DNA from: Methanomicrobiales archaeon
GTDB lineage: Archaea; Halobacteriota; Methanomicrobia; Methanomicrobiales; JACTUA01
NCBI GenBank assembly: GCA_028678665.1
Contig: JAJRDA010000003.1
Span: forward strand, 1-37,941
DNA: 37,941 nt
Direction of reading: 5' to 3'
The position numbers and the translations under genes were made by a program. The notes below the pieces were generated by a model. That model searched no databases and had not been told where the DNA came from. It was given only the letters and a program-made list of their open reading frames with translations. The stretch's first letter is position 1. Each line of letters begins with the position of its first letter. Below are positions 15,718-24,192 of the stretch, one piece after another.

Positions 15718-16221
15718 TTATTTTGTGGGCTGGACCGTCTTTGCCCCACGGAGCATTGTGATCTTCCCGGTCCGGATCAGCTCCTTCACCCCGAACTGGC
15801 GGAGGAGCTTCTCCAGCGCATCGATCTTCCCGGGGTCACCTGCCACCTGGAGCACCACGGTCTTTGCACCCACGTCCACGATCTGCGCGCGGAAGATGGA
15901 GGCGATCTGCATCACCTCCGAGCGGGAGGAGCCGGGTTCCGCGTTCACCTTGATGAGGGCCAGCTCCCGATCCACGATCTCGCTCTCCGTGATATCGGAG
16001 ACCTTGATGACATCGATCAGCTTGTTCAGCTGCTTCATCACCTGTTCGACCTGTGCGTCGTCGCCGATAACGACGATGGTCATCCGGCTCATGCCGGGGA
16101 GCTCACTCGTTCCCACGGCCAGCGACTCGATGTTGAATCCCCGCCTGGCAAAGAGCCCGGAGACCCGGGTGAGGACGCCCGCCCGGTTCTCCACAAGGAC
16201 GGAAAGGGTATGGGCCTTCAT
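15718..16221 (-). CDS. ilvN: Acetolactate synthase, small regulatory subunit
   Basis: The 167-residue regulatory subunit of acetohydroxyacid synthase, which activates the catalytic subunit and carries feedback inhibition by branched-chain amino acids. The N-terminal ACT domain is clear (HTLSVLVENRAGVLTRVSGL, then GFNIESLAVG), followed by LNKLIDVIKVSDIT and a C-terminal domain with KIDALEKLLRQFGVKELIRTG. Length is typical of archaeal and bacterial IlvN/IlvH. The start overlaps the ilvB stop by four bases. It is the last gene of the branched-chain operon. Confidence 0.94.
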   Translation of the reverse strand: MKAHTLSVLVENRAGVLTRVSGLFARRGFNIESLAVGTSELPGMSRMTIVVIGDDAQVEQVMKQLNKLIDVIKVSDITESEIVDRELALIKVNAEPGSSRSEVMQIASIFRAQIVDVGAKTVVLQVAGDPGKIDALEKLLRQFGVKELIRTGKITMLRGAKTVQPTK

Positions 16222-17966
16222 GCGGCCTTCCTCCCGGGCCTGAAGGTGACATCGCCCTCTTCCGCGGCTGCCAGCTCCAGTTCCCGCTCCGGCACGACGT
16301 GCCCACCGATCATCTCGTTGATGGCGGCCCCCGCCGGCACCATGGGGAAGACGTTCTCCTCCCGCTCGATGCGGACGTCCAGGAGGAAGGGGCCGTCGGT
16401 TTCAATCATCGTGCGGAGGGCCGAGGGGACCTCCTCGCACTGCTCCACCCGGATCCCGTCAATGCCGTAGGCCTTCGCAATGCCCACGAAGTCGACGGGG
16501 GGAAGTTCCGTGTAGGAGTACCGGTGGTCGTAGAAGAGCTCCTGCCACTGCCGCACCATGCCCAGGAACATGTTGTTCAGGATCACGACCTTCACCGGGA
16601 TATTATTGGCAGCCACCGTCCCCAGTTCCTGGATGTTCATCTGGAAAGAGCCGTCACCGGCGATGTCCACCACGGTCTCGTCCGGCCGGGCGAAGTGGGC
16701 CCCGATGGCGGCAGGGAACCCGTAGCCCATCGTGCCGAGACCGCCGGACGAGAGCCAGGACCGGGGTTTCCGGAAGCAGTACCACTGGGCGGTCCACATC
16801 TGGTTCTGCCCCACCTCGGAGACGATGATCCCCTCGCCCTTCAGCAGGTTCGAGAGCTCCTGGATGACGTACTGCGGGCGGAGGCACCCGTCGCTCTTGT
16901 AGGAGAGCGGGTGCTTGCGCATCCATGCCCGGATCCGGGTGAGCCATTGCTTCCGGTCATCGCGCTTTTTCAGCCGGTTGAGCATCACCTGCAGCACCGA
17001 CCGCACGTCGCCGACAATCGGGACATCCACCTTCTTGTTCTTCCCGATCTCGGCCGGGTCGATGTCCACGTGGATGATCTGCGCGTGGGGGGCAAAGGTC
17101 GGGAGCTTTCCCGTGACGCGGTCGTCAAACCTGACACCCAGGGCAATGAGCAGGTCGCTCTCGGTCACGGCATAGTTGGCGTAAACGGTCCCGTGCATGC
17201 CCAGCATCCCCAGGTTCAGGGGGTGGTCGCAGGGAATGGAACCCAGTCCCATCAGCGTGGTCGTGACCGGGCAGAGCAGGCGCTCGGCGAGCTGGACCAT
17301 CTCTCCCGATGCCTCGGAAGTGATAATCCCCCCGCCGGCATAGATCACCGGCCGTTCCGCCTTCTCGATCAGCTCGATGGCCTTGTCGATCTGCCGCGTG
17401 TGTCCTTTCAGGGTGGGCTGGTAGCCACGGAGATGCACCTTCTCAGGAAGGGGGGGCACCTCTTCGATCTGGCCGGCGGTGACGTCCTTGGGCAGGTCGA
17501 CGAGCACGGGGCCCGGCCTCCCGGTACGGGCGATGAAGAACGCCTCCTGGACCACCCGGTCCACGTCCACCGTCCGCTTGACGAGATAGCTGTGCTTGGT
17601 GATGGGCAGGGTGATGCCCGTGATATCCGCTTCCTGGAAGGCATCGTTGCCCAGGAGACTGGTGGGTACCTGGCCGGTGAGGGCCACCATCGGGACCGAG
17701 TCCATGTAGGCGGTGGCGATGCCTGTCACCAGGTTGCAGGCGCCGGGGCCTGAGGTGGCCATGCAGACGCCCACGCGGCCGCTGGCCCGGGCGTACCCGT
17801 CCGCCGCGTGGGCGGCCGCCTGCTCGTGGCGTACGAGGATGTGCCGGATCGGGGAATCGTAGAGTTCGTCGTAGACTGGCAGGATCACTCCGCCGGGGTA
17901 GCCGAAGATGGTGTCGACTCCCTCCCGCTGGAGCCCCTCAACGAGTATCTTTGCTCCGGTCTTCAT
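16218..17966 (-). CDS. ilvB: Acetolactate synthase, large catalytic subunit
   Basis: The 582-residue thiamine-diphosphate enzyme makes acetolactate or acetohydroxybutyrate, the first common step to valine, leucine and isoleucine. Marks are VDTIFGYPGGVILPVYDEL at the N-terminus with the catalytic glutamate in LVRHEQAAAHAADGYAR, the central FAD-binding region, and the diphosphate motif GDGSFQMNIQELGTVAANN near residue 440. The ATG at 17966 gives the normal N-terminus (MKTGAK); a GTG nine bases upstream is also in frame. It overlaps the end of cimA by 29 bases, so the two are tightly linked. Confidence 0.95.
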   Translation of the reverse strand: MKTGAKILVEGLQREGVDTIFGYPGGVILPVYDELYDSPIRHILVRHEQAAAHAADGYARASGRVGVCMATSGPGACNLVTGIATAYMDSVPMVALTGQVPTSLLGNDAFQEADITGITLPITKHSYLVKRTVDVDRVVQEAFFIARTGRPGPVLVDLPKDVTAGQIEEVPPLPEKVHLRGYQPTLKGHTRQIDKAIELIEKAERPVIYAGGGIITSEASGEMVQLAERLLCPVTTTLMGLGSIPCDHPLNLGMLGMHGTVYANYAVTESDLLIALGVRFDDRVTGKLPTFAPHAQIIHVDIDPAEIGKNKKVDVPIVGDVRSVLQVMLNRLKKRDDRKQWLTRIRAWMRKHPLSYKSDGCLRPQYVIQELSNLLKGEGIIVSEVGQNQMWTAQWYCFRKPRSWLSSGGLGTMGYGFPAAIGAHFARPDETVVDIAGDGSFQMNIQELGTVAANNIPVKVVILNNMFLGMVRQWQELFYDHRYSYTELPPVDFVGIAKAYGIDGIRVEQCEEVPSALRTMIETDGPFLLDVRIEREENVFPMVPAGAAINEMIGGHVVPERELELAAAEEGDVTFRPGRKAA

Positions 17967-19456
17967 TCTCCTCACCCAGCAGCCGGTTCATGCCCGCAAT
18001 GACTGCTTCGACGCTGGCCATGATGATGTCGGTGCGGGCTCCGCGAGACGTAAGTATCTTTCCGTCCTTACTTAACCTTACCGTAACCTCGACGAGGGCG
18101 TCCGTCCCGCCCCGGATGGCGTCCACGTGGTACTCCTCCAGGCGGATGTCCCCGGCCGCGGCAACGGTGCGGCGGAGCGCCTCGACCGCGGCATCGACAG
18201 GACCGTTTCCCGTCGATGCACCGGTGACATCCTTCCCGTTCACGACCAGGGTCACCGACGCGGTGGGCACCACGTGGCTCCCCGAGACCACCGTGAACTG
18301 CTTGAGAGAGAGGGCAGGGGTGAATGCGAGACCCAGCACCGCCTCGGCGATGGCCATGAGATCGGCATCGGTGACGCGTTTCCCCTGGTCGCCCAGGGCT
18401 TTGATTCGTGCCACGATCTCCCTGAGCTGTTTCTCGTCAGCGGTGTAGTGCATCTCGTCCAGGGCTGCCTGGACGGACGCGGAGCCGGAGTGCTTGCCCA
18501 GCACGATCCGCCGGCGGCGGCCCACGAGATCCGGCGTGATGGGCTCGTAGGTCCGGGAGTCCCGGAGGATCCCGTGGGCATGGATCCCGCTCTCGTGGGT
18601 GAAGGCCATCTCGCCCACGATGGCCTTATTGGTAGGCAGGGGGACGCCGGTGAGCCGGGATACCAGCGTGGAAAGGTGGTAGAGCTCCTGGGTACGGATG
18701 CCGGTCCGGTACCCGTACAGCACCTCCAGTGCCATGACCAGCTCCTCAAACGCGGTGTTCCCGGCCCGCTCCCCCAGGCCGTTCACCGTGGTATGGGCGC
18801 AGGTGGCCCCTGCCTTCAGGGCAGCGAGCGTGTTGGCCATCCCCACCCCCAGGTCGTCATGGCAGTGGATGGAGAGCGGGGCCAGGGCCGCGAGCGGTGG
18901 CATCATCTCTACCGTCCGTTCAGGGGTCAGGATCCCCACCGTATCGCAGAAGCAGAGCCGGTCCGCTCCCCGACGGACGCCCTCGGCAAAGATCTCCCGG
19001 AGGAACGCCTGGTCCGCCCGGGAGGCATCCTCGCCGGAGAGCTCCACGATGAGCCCCCGCTCCTTCGCGTGCTCCACCGCGCTCCACGCCATCTGGCATA
19101 CCTGGTCCCTGCTCTTCCGGAGCTTCTTCTGGATGTGGAGATCGCTCACCGGGACGACCAGGTGGACCGAATCAACCCCGCAGTCCGCGGCCTGGTCGAT
19201 GTCCTCCCGGAGGGCACGGACATACGTGCAGATCTCGGCGGAGAGCCCTGCACCTGCAATGAGGCGGATGGCCTCCCGTTCTCCCTCCGACGCGGCCACT
19301 GAACCGGCCTCGACGACGTGGACACCCACATCGGCAAGTTTCGTGGCGATCTCGAGCTTTCCGGACGGCGTGAGCGAGACACCCGGTGTCTGTTCGCCGT
19401 CACGCAGGGTGGTGTCAAAAAAGCGGATTCCTTCAGCGAATAAAACAATCCCTCAT
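17938..19456 (-). CDS. cimA: (R)-citramalate synthase (isopropylmalate synthase family), with a frame break at the 5' end
   Basis: It condenses acetyl-CoA with pyruvate, the first step of the threonine-independent isoleucine route. Catalytic segments are FFDTTLRDGEQTPGVSLTP and SIHCHDDLGVGMANT; the C-terminal LeuA-type regulatory domain includes VVSGSHVVPTASVTL and GPVDAAVEALRR. VIEAGS-like VVEAGSVAAS and SVHLVVPVSDLHIQKKLRK favour CimA over LeuA or AksA, as does the link to ilvB-ilvN. The conserved N-terminus lies upstream of the first in-frame ATG or GTG (GTG at 19329). The only ATG after the TATA box (19456) is out of frame, and deleting one T from TTTT at 19441-19444 would join the frames. 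Either a one-base indel or a non-AUG start such as ATT (19449) is needed. Confidence 0.78.
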
Positions 19457-19487
19457 GGTGTGCACCGGAAAGTAGTGGTGGAAGATC

Positions 19488-19497
19488 GTATTTAAAG
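19488..19497 (-). promoter_or_regulatory. TATA box of the cimA-ilvB-ilvN operon
   Basis: CTTTAAATAC on the minus strand predicts transcription start near 19465, about ten bases before the ATG at 19456. This argues that translation was meant to begin there. Confidence 0.55.
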
Positions 19498-19581
19498 ATT
19501 GAGGAACGGCATGTCCCGTTTGGATCTCCATCGTTTGGAGGGATAAGAGATCCTGAGAATGCGCTGATCCCGGTTGCGGAG

Positions 19582-19586
19582 AAAAA
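19582..19586 (-). terminator. U-tract behind the DUF4013 gene
   Basis: Reading minus, the DUF4013 stop is followed within six bases by CCCCC and five T residues, a plausible archaeal terminator. Confidence 0.4.
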
Positions 19587-19592
19587 GGGGGT

Positions 19593-20261
19593 TCAGGGGG
19601 CCGGTGCCGGGGCGGGACCGGCACTGTCATAGAGCAGGGTGGTGTAGCGTGCACCGAACAGTGCCAGGGGAACACCGAGGAACATCTGGATGAGCCACCC
19701 GATCAGGGGAATCATGCCGATGATGGCCAGGATGAAGGCGAGGACCATGACAACGATGATAAAGATGATGAGTGCCAGGAGGTAGCTGCCCCAGCCGATC
19801 TTCCCGATGTGAGCCAGGATCGCACTGATGTTGAAGGCCTCACCGAATTTATCCGTGCGGGCAAACCGCACTTCCGCAATCACGAGGATAAGTATCGTGA
19901 GGATAAGCACGATGATGGCAAGGAGAATCCCTCCGGCAATGCCAGCCCACATGCCCGCACTCAGGGAGCCTTCAGCTACCGCCGTGATGATGGCAGTCCC
20001 TACGGTCAGGAAGAAGATGGCAAGGAACGGGATAAGGTAGATCAGACAGATGATCAGGAGTTTGATCCCGTCAACCAGGAGCTTCACCCAGTCAGTGAGC
20101 TCCGGGGCAGGCTTGATACCCCGGTAGACCTGCATCTGGTAACCAATCATGAGCGGGAAGAGGATACTGCAGACAAGAAGCAGGATCCAGCGGACCCATT
20201 TCCCCCAGACAGCCTCGACCGCGTACTCGTAGGAATCACCCAGCGCTTTACCTATATCCAT
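19593..20261 (-). CDS. DUF4013 membrane protein
   Basis: A 222-residue membrane protein of the DUF4013 family, common in methanogens and of unknown role. It starts with the amphipathic MDIGKALGDSYEYAVEAVWGKWVRW, then has a hydrophobic pair, a cytoplasmic loop with EVRFARTDKFGEAFNISAIL, and two closing hydrophobic segments. IGWGSYLLALIIFIIVVMVLA in the second half is typical. The tail is proline- and alanine-rich (SAGPAPAPAP). A GGTGAT site precedes the ATG. A decayed copy of the same family is at 21119-21885. Confidence 0.85.
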   Translation of the reverse strand: MDIGKALGDSYEYAVEAVWGKWVRWILLLVCSILFPLMIGYQMQVYRGIKPAPELTDWVKLLVDGIKLLIICLIYLIPFLAIFFLTVGTAIITAVAEGSLSAGMWAGIAGGILLAIIVLILTILILVIAEVRFARTDKFGEAFNISAILAHIGKIGWGSYLLALIIFIIVVMVLAFILAIIGMIPLIGWLIQMFLGVPLALFGARYTTLLYDSAGPAPAPAP

Positions 20262-20290
20262 AGAATCACCGTACCGGTGTCTTCTTTTCC

Positions 20291-20301
20291 TTATATATAT
20301 A
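20291..20301 (-). promoter_or_regulatory. TATA box of the DUF4013 gene
   Basis: An alternating GTATATATATAA stretch on the minus strand, the strongest TATA box in this part of the window. It lies 30 to 40 bases before the ATG and predicts a leader of about ten bases. Confidence 0.7.
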
Positions 20302-20609
20302 CCTATCTCTCAAAGTCTTCGATATAACGGTTTTTTATGAAAAAAACCTCTCTCCCATCATTTGCGATTTTCTTTTTCCGGCAGAAATTTTGCGAACCTC
20401 GCAGGGATGGCATGGGGGGACCCTCCATGCCCTGGATGGCTCCCATGGAAGGCAGCGGCAACAGCGGGTGGGAATGCCCCCCGGGGTGGTTTCGGAGGTT
20501 CTCGCTGCCATGTCCCGGGGATACTCAGGGAAGATGGAGATACCCATCCAGTCGAGTGGAAAGAGCCGGGAGGCAGATCCGGATGGGGGAGACACGGGTC
20601 AGTGGGAGA

Positions 20610-20619
20610 AAATTATACG
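20610..20619 (+). promoter_or_regulatory. TATA box of the lipoprotein gene
   Basis: AAATTATACG lies 28 to 37 bases before the lipoprotein ATG at 20647. Confidence 0.5.
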
Positions 20620-20646
20620 AGATCGTGGAGAAGAGGTAGAGAAGAG

Positions 20647-21075
20647 ATGAGAGGGATGGTGGCGATGCTCCGGTCGTTCCTGGTGTTCGTTCTGATACTC
20701 TCCATTCTGGTCGCGGGATGTGCTGGCAACCAGGAGGCGGTCACCGTCAGGACCGGCGAAGTGTTCACCATCGGCATCGGCCAGAGCGCCCGGATCGCGG
20801 GGGAAGACATGGTGATCACGTTCGAGGAAGTCATCGGCGACAGCCGCTGTCCCAGGGAGGTGGTCTGTGTCTGGGCTGGTGTGGCTGCGAGTCGTGTCAG
20901 GATTATCCACCTGGGCACCCCCTCCTCCCTGGTGCTGAATCAGCCGGGACTTTCAGAGGACGCACAGGAAACTTTTGGTGACTATACGCTCACCTTCAAC
21001 CTGAATCCCTATCCAAGGGCGGGCGAGGAGATACCGCCGGACGAGTACCGACTGACCCTGAGTATCACCAGATAG
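20647..21075 (+). CDS. Secreted lipoprotein of unknown function
   Basis: A 142-residue protein with a signal peptide (MLRSFLVFVLILSILVAGC) that ends in a lipobox (LVAGC), so it should be exported and lipid-anchored on the outer face. The mature part is beta-rich and holds one pair of cysteines (SRCPREVVCVWAG) that could form a disulfide. The pattern of a short GEVFTIGIGQSARI strand followed by MVITFEEVIGDSRCP resembles small copper- or ligand-binding beta-sandwich lipoproteins, but I cannot name the family. ATGs at 20656 and 20665 are also possible; 20647 agrees best with the TATA box. Confidence 0.7.
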   Translation: MRGMVAMLRSFLVFVLILSILVAGCAGNQEAVTVRTGEVFTIGIGQSARIAGEDMVITFEEVIGDSRCPREVVCVWAGVAASRVRIIHLGTPSSLVLNQPGLSEDAQETFGDYTLTFNLNPYPRAGEEIPPDEYRLTLSITR

Positions 21076-21118
21076 TTCCCCTGGCCGCGTACCTCTCATC
21101 CGGAAGAAAAAAGGAAGA

Positions 21119-21885
21119 TCAGGAGATCTGTGGTCCAGGGGTGTCCGGAACCGCTTCGACCCCGGCTGGCGGTATCCCCAGTTCGTAGACCAGCGTCTGG
21201 AACCGGGCACCAAAGATCATCACCGGGACGTACAGGAAGAGCGCCACAACCAGCACCGGTATGATCAGCAGGAGGAGGTAGACCGCGTATTTTCCTGACA
21301 TGAGCCAGACCAGGCTTCCAGGGGGGAACCGGTTGAAGAGGGAGAAGGGTGAGAACGCCACCTGGCCTCCCGGCCAGATATGACACCACCGACCCGCAGG
21401 GCGATGATGTACGGTCCCCATCCGATGGTCCGGATAGGGGCCAGGACGTTCCCGATCTGGAAAGCATCCCCTGCCCTCCCGCTCTGTGCCCCCAAACGAT
21501 GGCGATATACAGGAGCACTGCCGCAACGATGAAGAGAATGACCGCGGCGAGGAGACCCAGCAAGAAGACGAGAACGGGGAACGGAGAGAAACCACTTTTT
21601 GCGACGAGGGACTGGATCAGGGGTATCAGGGAGAGGAAGAATACCAGGAGTCCCGGAAGCAGGTAGACTATGTTGATGGCCAGGTACTTCAGGCCGTCAA
21701 GGAAAAGCCTGCCCTACCCCTCCAGCTCCGGTGGTGATGAGCCGCCGCGATATATACTCATCATATACCCTAGGGACACGGGGAAGACCACGAGGGATAC
21801 GAAAGAGTCCCCACCTCTTCCAGTGTCCCCAGATTGCTACTTTCGTGAACCCGATTGCATCCCCGACCATCTGTTCAAAGTCCAT
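21119..21885 (-). pseudogene. Decayed DUF4013 membrane protein
   Basis: Read on the minus strand, pieces of one DUF4013 protein occur in order but in different frames. The N-terminus MDFEQMVGDAIGFTKVAIWG starts at 21885. A hydrophobic middle follows in another frame (LGLLAAVILFIVAAVLLYIAIV). Next comes GRAGDAFQIGNVLAPIRTIG, which matches the family loop, in a third frame. The C-terminal AVYLLLLIIPVLVVALFLYV and FGARFQTLVYELG end at 21119. At least three frame changes are needed, so this is a pseudogene rather than one sequencing slip. The intact paralogue sits 1 kb away, which suggests an old tandem duplication. Confidence 0.8.
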
Positions 21886-21903
21886 GGAACCATCACCCTG
21901 CGT

Positions 21904-23388
21904 TCAGTGCCTGAAATATCTGATCCCGGTGAATATCATCGCCACGTCCAGCCGGTTCGCTGCCGCGATCACCTCTGCATCCCGAATGGATCCCCCGGGC
22001 TGGACGAGCGCAGTGGCCCCGGCCGCGGCCGCTTCCTCCAGGGTGTCCGGGAACGGGAGGAACCCGTCTGATGCCACCCCTGATCCCTTCAGGGAGTGGC
22101 GGGCTTTCTGGACGGCGATCTTCGCTGCATCCACCCGGCTCGTCTGCCCTGCCCCGATCCCCAGGGTCCGGCCCCGGTCCGCGTAGACGATGGCATTGGA
22201 CCGGGTGTGGGTGCAGACCTTCCAGGCCAGCCTGAGGGCCTCCAGTTCACCGGCCGTGGGATCCCGTTCGCTGACCACCTTCCAGTGCTCCTGGAACGCC
22301 GGGGTCTGCTGCAGGAGCGCCCCGCCGTCGATGGTCCGGATCTCCGGGCCGGGGGAGGGTGGCGGGAGCGTGAGGACCCGCATCTGCTCCTTCCGTTTCA
22401 TCTCCGTAAGGGCCGGTGCGGTAAACAACGGGGCGATGACCACCTCGATGAACGTGCTGCAGATCTCCCTTGCGGTATCCGCGTCCACCTCCCGGTTCAG
22501 GGCCACGATCCCCCCATAGGCAGAGACCGGGTCCGCTTCCCTGGCTTCGATGTAAGTCCTGTGCAGGTCGTTCCCCACCGCAACGCCGCATGGGTTGTTG
22601 TGTTTCACACAGACAGCGGCGCAGTCGTCGAATTCCCGCAGAAGGCCGACGGCAGCAGAGAGGTCCAGGTAGTTATTGTACGACATCTCCTTTCCCTGCA
22701 GGGGAACGCGGCCAGCAATCCCTGCCTCACCATACACCGCCCCCTGCTGGTGGGGATTTTCGCCGTAGCGGAGGGGACGCCCGTTCCGGAACTGCACGGT
22801 ATACACGTCGGGGAACCGGGTCCCGAGGGAGTGAAGGTGGTTACTGATGGCGGCATCGTAGGCGGCCGTGCGGGCGAAGGCCTTCTTTGCGAGCCGGAGG
22901 CGGTCCTCCGTGGTGAATCCCCCGGACTCCGCGGCCCGTATCACGGCGGGATAATCCTCCGGGTCCACGACCACGGCCACGTCCCGGTAGTTCTTGGCCG
23001 CGGCGCGGATCATGGCCGGCCCCCCGATGTCTATGAACTCTACCAGGTGTTCCAGGTCCAGGCCCTGGCCTGCCATCTGCTCGAAGGGGTACAGGTTCAC
23101 GACCAGCAGGTCAATCCCCTGGATCCCGAGAGTCTGCATGACGGCGTCGTCGATACCGCGGCGTCCCAGGAGACCCCCGTGGATCTTCGGGTGGAGGGTC
23201 TTCACCCGGCCGTCCATCATCTCCGGGGCCCCGGTGTAGGTGGAGACCTCGGTGAACGGGATCCCGGCAGACGCGAGGGCTTTACCGGTGCCTCCCGAGG
23301 AGAGGATCTGTACCCCGTGCCGGGTCAGGGCACGGCCCAGTTCTGTAATGCCGCGTTTCTCCCAGACGGAGAGGAGTGCCCACTGCAT
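21904..23388 (-). CDS. purH: Bifunctional AICAR transformylase/IMP cyclohydrolase
   Basis: The 494-residue enzyme carries out the last two steps of IMP synthesis. The N-terminal MGS-like cyclohydrolase domain shows GITELGRALTRHGVQILSSG and KTLHPKIHGGLL. The C-terminal transformylase domain has the catalytic VKHNNPCGVAVG and GEKEMSYNN-like GKEMSYNNYLDLSAA, with a conserved end QPGGSIRDAEVIAAAN. Length is close to bacterial PurH. Many methanogens use separate archaeal enzymes (PurP and PurO) instead, so the bacterial-type fusion is worth noting. The ATG at 23388 gives the standard N-terminus; the in-frame region before it is promoter, with a TATA-like GGAAATACCA at 23421-23430. Confidence 0.93.
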   Translation of the reverse strand: MQWALLSVWEKRGITELGRALTRHGVQILSSGGTGKALASAGIPFTEVSTYTGAPEMMDGRVKTLHPKIHGGLLGRRGIDDAVMQTLGIQGIDLLVVNLYPFEQMAGQGLDLEHLVEFIDIGGPAMIRAAAKNYRDVAVVVDPEDYPAVIRAAESGGFTTEDRLRLAKKAFARTAAYDAAISNHLHSLGTRFPDVYTVQFRNGRPLRYGENPHQQGAVYGEAGIAGRVPLQGKEMSYNNYLDLSAAVGLLREFDDCAAVCVKHNNPCGVAVGNDLHRTYIEAREADPVSAYGGIVALNREVDADTAREICSTFIEVVIAPLFTAPALTEMKRKEQMRVLTLPPPSPGPEIRTIDGGALLQQTPAFQEHWKVVSERDPTAGELEALRLAWKVCTHTRSNAIVYADRGRTLGIGAGQTSRVDAAKIAVQKARHSLKGSGVASDGFLPFPDTLEEAAAAGATALVQPGGSIRDAEVIAAANRLDVAMIFTGIRYFRH

Positions 23389-23599
23389 ACCCAACCCTTC
23401 ACCCGGGGTGTCATAATAGGTGGTATTTCCGCGCTCCCTCGCGGTGAAGCGGCGCAGAGAGAGGGGTGATACCCGCATTCATGGAGGAAAAATACAAACG
23501 AGGCAGGAATCATGCTTCGATTGCAGGAAGGATGGCAATTATCCCTTATGGTGAGAAAAGAGACCCGTTATCGAGTGATTTCCCTGGGGAAAAGCAATA

Positions 23600-23608
23600 C
23601 TTATATAG
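23600..23608 (+). promoter_or_regulatory. TATA box of the grpE-dnaK-dnaJ operon
   Basis: CTTATATAG lies about 45 to 53 bases before the grpE ATG and predicts a leader of about 22 bases that includes the AGAGGG Shine-Dalgarno. No repeat typical of a heat-shock operator was seen next to it. Confidence 0.6.
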
Positions 23609-23652
23609 AACTCCACCTCCATTACTGATTGTACACTGACAGAGGGTTCCGT

Positions 23653-24192
23653 ATGGCAGACCCACAACCGGACCAGGAGAATGCATCACCCGCCATGGCG
23701 GAACCAGTCCCTGCCGGCCAGCCGCCGGAAGAGGATACCGCCACCGCGGATCTGCAGCGATCGTACGACGAGCTCCGGGACCGGTATCTGCGCCTGGCCG
23801 CAGACCTGGACAACTTTCGGAAACGGGCCGCCCGCGAGAACGAGGCCGTGATCCGGGAACAGGTGGAGCGGTTCACCCGCGACCTGCTGGGGGGGATGGA
23901 TGACCTGGACCGTGCGCTCCAGTCCGACGGCACCATGCTCCGGGAGGGGCTGGAGCGGATCCGGCAGGTCTTCCTTGCCTCCTTTGCCCGGCACGGCATC
24001 CGGCCGGTGGAGGCAATGGGGGTTCCCTTCAATCCCCGGGAGCACGAGGCGGTGGCCTGCGTGGTCTCGGATGAGCCCGAGGGGATCGTGATCCAGGAAG
24101 TGAACCGTGGGTACGCCAGAGAGGACCGGATCATCAGGTTTGCGAAAGTGATTGTCTCGAAAGGAAAAGAGAAGGAACAGGAGATACAATGA
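23653..24192 (+). CDS. grpE: Nucleotide exchange factor GrpE
   Basis: The 179-residue partner of DnaK that releases ADP and peptide. The first 30 residues are acidic and disordered. A long coiled-coil follows ([20 protein letters not shown]), then [12 protein letters not shown], and the C-terminal beta domain with PRGI-like [20 protein letters not shown]. The start has AGAGGG six bases upstream. It is the first gene of the chaperone operon and overlaps dnaK by four bases. Confidence 0.94.
   Translation: MADPQPDQENASPAMAEPVPAGQPPEEDTATADLQRSYDELRDRYLRLAADLDNFRKRAARENEAVIREQVERFTRDLLGGMDDLDRALQSDGTMLREGLERIRQVFLASFARHGIRPVEAMGVPFNPREHEAVACVVSDEPEGIVIQEVNRGYAREDRIIRFAKVIVSKGKEKEQEIQ

Larger units (their letters stand above)
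20262..20646. other. Divergent region between DUF4013 and lipoprotein genes
   Basis: It contains a strong minus-strand TATA box (20291-20301) and a plus-strand TATA box (20610-20619), with about 300 bases between them. Open frames in that stretch (for example one starting MKKTSLPSF at 20337) lack family features and a regular codon pattern. Nothing else was recognised. Confidence 0.4.

Noticed and set aside
15500-16243. Plus-strand frame of 247 residues with a CSECGY pair
   Set aside because: Most of it is antisense to ilvN. The short cysteine stretch before that does not form a known zinc-finger pattern.
20337-20639. Plus-strand open frame starting MKKTSLPSF
   Set aside because: It begins with a signal-like stretch but turns into low-complexity GMGGPSMPW sequence, overlaps two other equally open frames, and has no family features.
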